This document shows, piece by piece, positions 6,672-11,521 of a stretch of DNA of 11,521 nucleotides; position 1 is the first letter of the stretch, and each line of letters starts with the position of its first letter. Made by a program: the position numbers and the translations under genes. Under the pieces are notes generated by a model, which was not told the DNA's origin, ran no database searches, and saw nothing but the letters and a program-made list of their open reading frames with translations. The stretch is from assembly GCA_017999015.1 (NCBI GenBank), contig JAGOBZ010000060.1:1-11521 (forward strand), in the 5' to 3' direction. Source of the stretch: Kiritimatiellia bacterium. GTDB lineage: Bacteria; Verrucomicrobiota; Kiritimatiellia; RFP12; UBA1067.

Positions 6672-8237
6672 GGAACCCAGACCGTGTATACGGATGCGGT
6701 GTGGGATGGGGGCGGGGCCGGTGACGGGTTCAGCGTGGCCGCGAACTGGGACGGCGACGCCCTGCCCTCGTTCGTCGGCTTCGCGCGCGCGGTTTTCGCG
6801 ACTGGCGGTTCGACGGCGACGGTGGACATGCCCGCGACCTTCACCAAGATGACATTCAACGCGGCCGCCGATTTCACCGTCGCGGCCGGAGCCGGCGCGC
6901 TGACCGTCGGCGCGGGCGGCATCAAAGCGGGAGCCCCGGCCCCGACCTCTTCGTCCCGGATCTTCACCATCACGGAGGATCTGGTCATGGGCGACCACCA
7001 GTTCTGGAGCGTCACCAACAACGGCACGGGCACCACGTACCTGCGGGCAAACGGATCCATCTCGGACGGCGGCAACGCATTCAACCTGACCAAGCGCGGC
7101 AACGGCGTGCTGATCCTGGCCGGCGACAACAGCTACGGCGGCGTCACGACGATCGAGACGAACTACGCGATCATCCGGCACTCGCGCGCACTGGGCACCG
7201 CTGAGGCCAACACGGTTATCAAAGACGGCGCTTATCTCGTGGCCGAGGGCGGCCTCACGCTGGACGAGCCGATCAATATGACGGGCGACGCCGCGCTCGG
7301 CTACCAGGGAACGCTTCGCAGCAACGCGGGCACCAACACGCTGACCGCCAAGCTCTCGTCCAACGGCGCGCGCCTGCGCACCAACAACAACGGGTGCTGG
7401 GAGGTGACCGGAGGGGTTAACGGGGGCGGCTTTACCTGTACGGCCGTATCCGGCACCTATATCCGCTTCGCGGAGAAGCCGATCACCACCAGCGGTTTCA
7501 CCTGCCACACGTACGGCGGGTCCGTGATTCTCGCTGTGGCAGGGAACACGTTCACCGCCATGGAAGCGGGCGGCACGGAATTGCGGACCGATGTGCCCAA
7601 CGCCTGGCCTGCCAACGTGTCTTTGAACCAAGGATCATCCGGCTCGCCGAGTTCGGTCCTGAACTTCAACGGCAACGACCAGAGTGTCGGCTTGCTGAAA
7701 GCGGACTATAACAATTCAAGCACACGGGTCACATACAGCGTGATGCCGATGACACTCACGGTGAACCAGAATTCAGACACGATCTACAATGCCATGATCA
7801 CCGGAGCGGTGAGCATGGTCAAACTCGGCACCGGCAAACTGACGCTGACCAATGCTTATCACACGACCTCCGGTGCGTTCGCGGTTAGCAACGGCACGCT
7901 GAGCGTGGCAAATTTCGGTTCCCTCGGCCCGAACAGCACCAATATCGTGGTTGGCGGAACCGGTACGCTGGATCTTTCCGGCGCCAACCCGTCAATGATC
8001 GCCGACGCGGCGAGTGTGACGATGCCGGCGGCCGGGATCGCGACCGCCAAGATCAATCTGGCCGCCGGCGTCAATGAGGCGGTCGGTTGGCTCTTCTACG
8101 GCGGCAAGATGATGAGGGCCGGGACATACGGCGCGAGCAACAGTACTGCTATCCACAAGGACAGCACGCATTTCTCGGGCTCAGGTATGCTGACGGTGCT
8201 TCACGACAATGCCGGCACATTGTTCTCCCTTCGGTGA
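5784..8237 (+). CDS. Remainder of the PATR-type beta-strand repeat protein, after the in-frame TGA
   Basis: 817 residues if started at ATG 5784, in the same frame as 5133-5783. It has no signal peptide and no RBS of its own, so it is best read as the continuation of that gene. Three more autotransporter-associated beta-strand repeats are visible, about residues 169-208, 424-473 (LTKRGNGVLILAGDNSY) and 671-713 of this part. The two closing signatures (AGTWGATGSGAD with SGLGRLNV, and AGTYGASNST with SGSGMLTV) mark the ends of the two duplicated halves. The C-terminus ends LFSLR with no beta-barrel translocator, no PEP-CTERM motif and no type IX sorting domain, so the repeats would be free passenger-like helices. 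The product is rich in Gly, Thr, Ala and Asn. Expected location is the cell surface or medium, if full-length protein is made at all. Next gene is 120 bases downstream. Confidence 0.75.
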   Translation: MTAGGGSNIITGTLHKELDASIGTDGGSTLIIRGGVKHVSGGTLYIRNTGSVVFEDKPIEFGTAAAVQVETSGTTVLAVPGNTFSTLKIANHAKVRTDVANALPSGCTLDIGGSWDADGLLNLNGHDQTVGAIKTDPRWSAPGYLAVTSAAPATLTVNQGGTTTYAGAFDGAVTLVKNNAGRITITNVTSTTTGDVILNGGSIVIAETAAFSACSTFKVNGGTLELRSSSALPDMTTVRVLEGAKVSIKDGVTDTVDKLFLDGEQQVAGTWGATGSGADHINDSFFSGLGRLNVISGTQTVYTDAVWDGGGAGDGFSVAANWDGDALPSFVGFARAVFATGGSTATVDMPATFTKMTFNAAADFTVAAGAGALTVGAGGIKAGAPAPTSSSRIFTITEDLVMGDHQFWSVTNNGTGTTYLRANGSISDGGNAFNLTKRGNGVLILAGDNSYGGVTTIETNYAIIRHSRALGTAEANTVIKDGAYLVAEGGLTLDEPINMTGDAALGYQGTLRSNAGTNTLTAKLSSNGARLRTNNNGCWEVTGGVNGGGFTCTAVSGTYIRFAEKPITTSGFTCHTYGGSVILAVAGNTFTAMEAGGTELRTDVPNAWPANVSLNQGSSGSPSSVLNFNGNDQSVGLLKADYNNSSTRVTYSVMPMTLTVNQNSDTIYNAMITGAVSMVKLGTGKLTLTNAYHTTSGAFAVSNGTLSVANFGSLGPNSTNIVVGGTGTLDLSGANPSMIADAASVTMPAAGIATAKINLAAGVNEAVGWLFYGGKMMRAGTYGASNSTAIHKDSTHFSGSGMLTVLHDNAGTLFSLR
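6699..8201 (+). repeat. Second half (unit B) of the internal duplication in the PATR protein
   Basis: About 501 codons, from VWDGGG to SGSGMLTVL, homologous in order and motifs to unit A (5205-6671). The clearest pairs are GDNSYGGVTT/RHSRALG against GDNSYEGVTT/RHSNALG, and LNFNGNDQSVG against LNLNGHDQTVG. DNA-level identity is limited, so the duplication is not recent. Confidence 0.75.
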
Positions 8238-8344
8238 CCGGGCATGCATATGTGCCGCAGACCGATCAAAAAAGATGTTCACGTTATGGACACGGCAAGA
8301 GGATTGATCTGAGTTGCCGTGAGATATGCGAAAGGTGCTGGTTT

Positions 8345-8350
8345 AGGAAA
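8345..8350 (+). promoter_or_regulatory. RBS AGGAAA that favours the start at 8358
   Basis: AGGAAA lies 7 bases before ATG 8358. The frame is open back to a GTG at 8319, and a second ATG stands at 8367. The 8358 start gives a short basic n-region (MIRMDITRRGF) ahead of the Tat motif and has the best RBS. Confidence 0.5.
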
Positions 8351-8357
8351 CGCACGG

Positions 8358-9833
8358 ATGATAAGAATGGACATCACAAGACGAGGGTTCATCGGGGCGA
8401 CTGCTGCCGCAGGCGCGGGGTTTATGACGACGTCGGTGTCGGGGCAGCAGGGGAAAGTTGGTCTTAAGCTGTGCGAGATCAAGGATCCTTCGAAGCCGCT
8501 CAGGGTTGCGTTTATCGGGCTTGGCAGAATGGGGGGCGGCCTGGTGTCCAGCGTCGCTTGGACGAAACTCGCGAAGATCGTCGCCTTGGTGGATCCTGAT
8601 CCGGCGATGATCAGGGATGCCAAACGGAAACTGGCCTCGATGAAGGAGCTCGGCATTGACACGAAGGGCATAGCCGAGTTCGACGACTACCGCGAATTCT
8701 TCAAGCGGATGGCGGACGACGTGGACGCCGTTTTCATCGCGACGCCGAACCATCACCATCTGATGCCGGCCCTGCTGGCGTTCCGGAACGGTATCCACGC
8801 CTATATCGAGAAGCCGCTTTCCTTTACCGTGGAAGAGGGACGGCGGATGCTGGCGGAAGCGCGCGAGCGCCACGCCGTCACGCAGATGGGTCAGTGGGGA
8901 CACTCGCAGGAGGCCGTGCGGCGCCTCGTGGAATACATCGGGGCCGGCGCGCTCGGGCAGGTGACGGAGGTGCACACCTGGACACAGCGCTTGAACGGGC
9001 GCATGAACATGCTGCCGCCGGCGGAGCCGGTTCCGGCAGGAATGAACTGGGACTGCTGGATCGGACCGTCGCCCCACACCGGGTTCAGCGGCGGACGCGA
9101 AGGTCTCCATCCGATGGGCTGGTACAGTTGGAAAAACTTTGGCAGCGCCACGCTCGGCAACATGGGCAACCACATCCTCGACCCCGCGTTCTGGTCGCTG
9201 AACCTCGGCGCACCGGAGAGCGTCCGCGTGACGGACGTGAGGCATGGATCGAAGGATTCGTGGAACCTGCGCGACCACGTGATCTGGAAATTCCCCGCGC
9301 GCGGCAATCTCGCGCCGGTGACGGTCCACTGGTATGACGGCCTCAAGGGGGATACGCCGTGGGACGACACCACATGGTTCGTCGGCGCTTCGACTTCCAA
9401 GCTCATCAAAGACCGCAAGGTTTGGTACACGCCGCCGCTTCTGGAGGAGATTGAGAAGAAATACAACGTCGATCTTGGCGACGACGGGTCGATCTTCGTC
9501 GGCGAGAAGGGATATATCGTGATGGGCTGCTTCGGGGATTGGATACGTTTCTTCCCTGGGGAACTGCACAAGCCGTCGCCGCAGAAGACGATTCCGCGCG
9601 TGAAGGGTGGGCATCAGGTCGACTTCATGCGCGGTTGCATGGGAGGTCCCGCGCCGTGCGCGAACCTCGATTATTCGCAGCGCTTGAACGAGGTGGTCAT
9701 GCTGGGCGTGACGGCGATCGCGGAAGACAGCGGCGACGAGCTTAAGTGGGATGCCCAGACTGGCCGCTTCACCAACAAGGAGAGCGCGAACAATTTCCTG
9801 AAGCGCAGTTACCGCAAGGGCTGGGAGATATAG
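8358..9833 (+). CDS. Tat-exported Gfo/Idh/MocA family NAD(P)-dependent oxidoreductase
   Basis: 491 residues from the chosen start. The N-terminus holds a twin-arginine signal (ITRRGFIGATAAAGAG), so the enzyme is probably folded with its cofactor in the cytoplasm and then exported. The Rossmann fold begins near residue 48 with the dinucleotide motif GLGRMG (54-59). ATPNHHH and the family hallmark EKPLS (Glu151-Lys152-Pro153) follow; the lysine of EKP is a catalytic residue in the family. The C-terminal alpha/beta domain carries GNMGNHILD, where His272 and Asp275 fit the usual active-site histidine and aspartate. Members oxidise, reduce or epimerise sugars, inositols and derivatives, and exported members are common in PVC bacteria. 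The exact sugar cannot be inferred. A sugar porter follows after a 175-base gap, which fits sugar processing followed by uptake. No obvious damage. Confidence 0.9.
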   Translation: MIRMDITRRGFIGATAAAGAGFMTTSVSGQQGKVGLKLCEIKDPSKPLRVAFIGLGRMGGGLVSSVAWTKLAKIVALVDPDPAMIRDAKRKLASMKELGIDTKGIAEFDDYREFFKRMADDVDAVFIATPNHHHLMPALLAFRNGIHAYIEKPLSFTVEEGRRMLAEARERHAVTQMGQWGHSQEAVRRLVEYIGAGALGQVTEVHTWTQRLNGRMNMLPPAEPVPAGMNWDCWIGPSPHTGFSGGREGLHPMGWYSWKNFGSATLGNMGNHILDPAFWSLNLGAPESVRVTDVRHGSKDSWNLRDHVIWKFPARGNLAPVTVHWYDGLKGDTPWDDTTWFVGASTSKLIKDRKVWYTPPLLEEIEKKYNVDLGDDGSIFVGEKGYIVMGCFGDWIRFFPGELHKPSPQKTIPRVKGGHQVDFMRGCMGGPAPCANLDYSQRLNEVVMLGVTAIAEDSGDELKWDAQTGRFTNKESANNFLKRSYRKGWEI

Positions 9834-10008
9834 GTCTCGAGGGGTTTTGCATGAGCCTCATTTGATTTTTCTCCGGTCAAAAGAGACAAAACTTGGGTCA
9901 GATTAGCTATGGCCCTAGGCGCGACAAGCGCCTATACTGTCAGGTACACCTTAGAGAAGACACGGGAGGGGAGGCCCGCCCGCTCACGGGTGAAGGGGAG
10001 TCTCTTTT
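9834..10008. other. 175-base intergenic leader with palindromes
   Basis: This region holds a small stem ATGAG-C-CTCAT before TTGATTTTT (9851-9870), which may be a weak terminator for the oxidoreductase gene. It also contains a perfect 7-base-arm palindrome next to a TATACT box (listed separately) and a GC-rich segment with CACGGG twice (9961-9966, 9985-9990). The 9-base inverted pair AAAAGAGAC (9879-9887) and GTCTCTTTT (10000-10008) also lies here. The SD AGGGGAG (9994-10000) is 8 bases before the ATG. Confidence 0.5.
9916..9938 (+). promoter_or_regulatory. Palindrome overlapping a TATACT -10-like box, candidate regulated promoter of the sugar porter
   Basis: TAGGCGC-GACAA-GCGCCTA (9916-9934) is a perfect inverted repeat with 7-base arms. 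TATACT (9933-9938) starts inside its right end and matches five of six -10 bases; no good -35 is seen upstream at the right distance. The geometry would suit a repressor or activator site over a promoter. Lack of a T-run after the stem argues against a terminator. Confidence 0.35.
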
Positions 10009-11439
10009 ATGGCTAGCACGGCCCTGCGCACAAAAAACACAAATTCGGCGCTGCTGTACATCGTGATCGTTTCGGCCTTGGGCGGCTTTCTGTTCGGCTT
10101 TGATTCCGGCGTGATCTCCGGCTGCGAGAAGGCGATCCAAAACGAGTTCCAGCTCTCGGGATTCTGGCACGGCTTCACGGTTTCCGGCGCGCTGATCGGC
10201 ACGATCATCGGCGCGTTCAGCGTGGGGTGGCCGTCCGACCGCTTCGGCCGGCGGCCGACGCTGATGATGATGGCCGTCCTCTTCCTGATCTCGGCGGCGG
10301 GCTGCGCGTTCGCCGGCACGCAGCCGGTGCTGGCGTGGATGCGCTTCATCGGCGGGCTGGCCATCGGCGGCTCCTCGGTGGTCGTGCCGCTCTACATCGT
10401 GGAAGTCTCGCCGGGACCGGTGCGCGGACGGCTGGTAGCCATGAACCAGCTCAACATCGTCTTCGGCATCCTGATCTCGTATGTCTCGAATTACTTTGTC
10501 GCCAAAGCCATGCTGGCGCAGGGCTGGCTGGGCTCGGCGTGCGAAAGCCTGGCCCGGCTCTTCACCTCGGCGCCCATGACGACCGAGCAGGTGATGTGGC
10601 GCGTGATGCTGGGCGTGGAGTGCATCCCGGCCATCGCCTTTCTGCTGCTGCTCTTCACTATTCCGGAATCGCCGCGCTGGCTGGTGCGCAAAGGCCGCAA
10701 ACGCGAAGCGGGCGCCGTGCTCGACCTGGTGGGCGACCCCGCGACGGACAAGACGCTCGCGGAGATCGATGAGACGCTGGCCGAGGCGGAGCGGGTCGGG
10801 TTCGTGCCGCTCTTCCAGCGGCGCTACGCCAAACCGATCATGCTGGCCTTCTTCATCGCCTTCTTCAACCAGGTTTCCGGCATCAACGCCATCAACTACT
10901 ACGCGCCGCGCATCTTCGAAAACTTCGTCGGCGCCCAGTCCGCATTGGCCGCGACCATCGGCGTCGGCACGGTCAACCTGATCTTCACAATGCTGGCCTT
11001 CCTGATCATCGACAGGTTCGGGCGGCGCGTCATGATCATCGGCGGCTCGATCGCCATGACGGTGATGCACTTCCTGGTGGCGTGGCAGCTCTCGCTGGGC
11101 GCGCAGGGCAACGCCGTGCTCGCCATCGGCGGGATTCTGGGTTTCATCGCCTTCTTCGCCATCTCGTCCGGCGCGGTGATCTGGGTCTTCATCTCAGAGA
11201 TCTTCCCGAACGCCGTGCGCGCCAAGGGCCAGGCGTTCGGCTGCTTCATCCACTGGTTCATGTGCACGCTCATCTCGTGGGCCTTCCCTGCGGTTGCCGA
11301 GCGCGCCGGGACCTACGCCTTCGGCTTTTTCGGCCTGATGATGATCGGCCAGATCATTTTCGCCATCCGCTGGATGCCGGAGACCAAGGGCGGCACGATC
11401 GAGGACATCGAGCACCGGCTGGGCATTGCACGTAGTTAG
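10009..11439 (+). CDS. Sugar porter family MFS transporter (12 TM, XylE-like)
   Basis: 476 residues, near the usual length of bacterial sugar porters. The start is supported by AGGGGAG 8 bases upstream. Family motifs appear in order: GFLFGFDSGVISG in TM1; SDRFGRRPT (76-84) in the TM2-3 loop; RFIGGLAIGG with VPLYIVEVSP in TM4; PESPRWL (219-225) after TM6; FNQVSGINAINYYAP (286-300) in TM7; DRFGRR between TM8 and TM9; SEIFP in TM10; and PETKGG (457-462) at the C-terminus. It resides in the inner membrane and most likely performs sugar-proton symport or facilitated uptake. The TM5-TM6 loop is longer than in XylE (about 30 residues around 165-195), a feature I associate with Bacteroidota and PVC porters. 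The normally conserved QQxSG is NQVSG here. The sugar is unknown; the neighbouring hydrolases suggest a released monosaccharide. Confidence 0.93.
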   Translation: MASTALRTKNTNSALLYIVIVSALGGFLFGFDSGVISGCEKAIQNEFQLSGFWHGFTVSGALIGTIIGAFSVGWPSDRFGRRPTLMMMAVLFLISAAGCAFAGTQPVLAWMRFIGGLAIGGSSVVVPLYIVEVSPGPVRGRLVAMNQLNIVFGILISYVSNYFVAKAMLAQGWLGSACESLARLFTSAPMTTEQVMWRVMLGVECIPAIAFLLLLFTIPESPRWLVRKGRKREAGAVLDLVGDPATDKTLAEIDETLAEAERVGFVPLFQRRYAKPIMLAFFIAFFNQVSGINAINYYAPRIFENFVGAQSALAATIGVGTVNLIFTMLAFLIIDRFGRRVMIIGGSIAMTVMHFLVAWQLSLGAQGNAVLAIGGILGFIAFFAISSGAVIWVFISEIFPNAVRAKGQAFGCFIHWFMCTLISWAFPAVAERAGTYAFGFFGLMMIGQIIFAIRWMPETKGGTIEDIEHRLGIARS

Positions 11440-11456
11440 GATTTAGGAGTTTTTAC

Positions 11457-11484
11457 TTGAGCGTTGAACGTTGAGCGTTGAACG
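11457..11484. repeat. Two tandem copies of a 14-base unit built from alternating heptamers
   Basis: TTGAGCGTTGAACG occurs twice, head to tail. Each copy is itself two near-identical heptamers (TTGAGCG and TTGAACG), so the array is four heptamers followed by TT. It fills most of the space between the porter stop and the next RBS. Confidence 0.85.
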
Positions 11485-11491
11485 TTCTTGC

Positions 11492-11497
11492 AGGAGG
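11492..11497 (+). promoter_or_regulatory. Consensus RBS AGGAGG
   Basis: AGGAGG lies 6 bases before ATG 11504. Its perfect match and spacing are the main evidence that a gene begins there. Confidence 0.7.
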
Positions 11498-11503
11498 TTA
11501 GCC

Positions 11504-11521
11504 ATGACACCGCGCATACAG
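11504..11521 (+). CDS. Start of the next gene, cut by the window edge
   Basis: ATG 11504 opens a frame of six codons (MTPRIQ) that runs off the window. The only support is the consensus AGGAGG 6 bases upstream and its position 64 bases after the sugar porter in the same direction, so it may be co-transcribed with it. Nothing can be said about its function. Confidence 0.55.

Noticed and set aside
8319..8357. Upstream GTG start for the oxidoreductase
   Set aside because: It would put 13 extra residues before the Tat n-region and has no good RBS; AGGAAA is correctly spaced for ATG 8358.
8343..9614. Minus-strand open frame of 423 codons opposite the oxidoreductase
   Set aside because: Arg/His-rich shadow of the Gfo/Idh/MocA gene, whose + strand frame is unambiguous.
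9889..9905. ACTTGGGTCAGATT, resembling GGGTCAG-type sequences found near REP-associated IS200-like transposases
   Set aside because: A single short copy with no repeat partner or transposase in the window; the likeness is from memory only and is too weak to call.
9916..9934. Palindrome as a rho-independent terminator
   Set aside because: The stem is followed by TACTGTCAGG, with no T-run, so an operator reading is preferred.
9963..9998. G-quadruplex in the porter leader
   Set aside because: There are four G-tracts, but one loop is about 16 bases and contains competing C-tracts, so a hairpin is as likely.
9940..11070. Long minus-strand open frame (376 codons) opposite the sugar porter
   Set aside because: It is a shadow of the GC-rich porter gene. 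Its product is low-complexity, rich in His, Arg, Asp and Glu, with no fold-like pattern, while the + strand frame has all sugar-porter motifs.

Overview
The window is GC-rich and reads almost entirely on the + strand. It looks like a piece of a carbohydrate-utilisation region from a PVC-group bacterium (Kiritimatiellota, Lentisphaerota or Verrucomicrobiota). This placement is inference: it rests on a GH172/DUF2961 protein, a long secreted protein with autotransporter-associated beta-strand (PATR-type) repeats, a Tat-exported Gfo/Idh/MocA oxidoreductase and a sugar-porter MFS transporter occurring together. There is no rRNA or other phylogenetic marker in the window.

Layout. 1-1533: 3' part of a GH172 family glycoside hydrolase, cut by the window edge. 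1534-1860: intergenic, holding what looks like a decayed antisense coding fragment (1559-1728) and a weak promoter-like site. 1861-5034: a 1057-residue secreted protein with a probable TIM-barrel hydrolase-like N-terminal half and two related beta-sandwich, carbohydrate-binding-like modules at its C-terminus. 5133-8237: a secreted PATR-type repeat protein of about 1034 codons made of two duplicated halves and broken by one in-frame TGA at 5781-5783; the frame is open on both sides and the stop is followed at once by ATG. 8358-9833: Tat-dependent Gfo/Idh/MocA oxidoreductase. 9834-10008: leader with a perfect palindrome, a TATACT box and a strong Shine-Dalgarno. 10009-11439: 12-TM sugar porter. 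11440-11503: a short tandem repeat followed by an RBS. 11504 onward: the first codons of the next gene.

How the parts may work together (inference): the GH172 enzyme and the large hydrolase-like protein would release sugars from a fructan, arabinan or similar glycan outside the cytoplasm. The PATR protein would be a surface or secreted adhesin or glycan-contact protein. The exported oxidoreductase would oxidise or rearrange a released sugar, and the MFS porter would bring sugar into the cell. Every gene has its own spacer of roughly 60 to 330 bases with promoter-like or palindromic sequence, so the set reads more like a regulon-style cluster than one tight operon. No tRNA, rRNA, CRISPR array or intact mobile element was seen.
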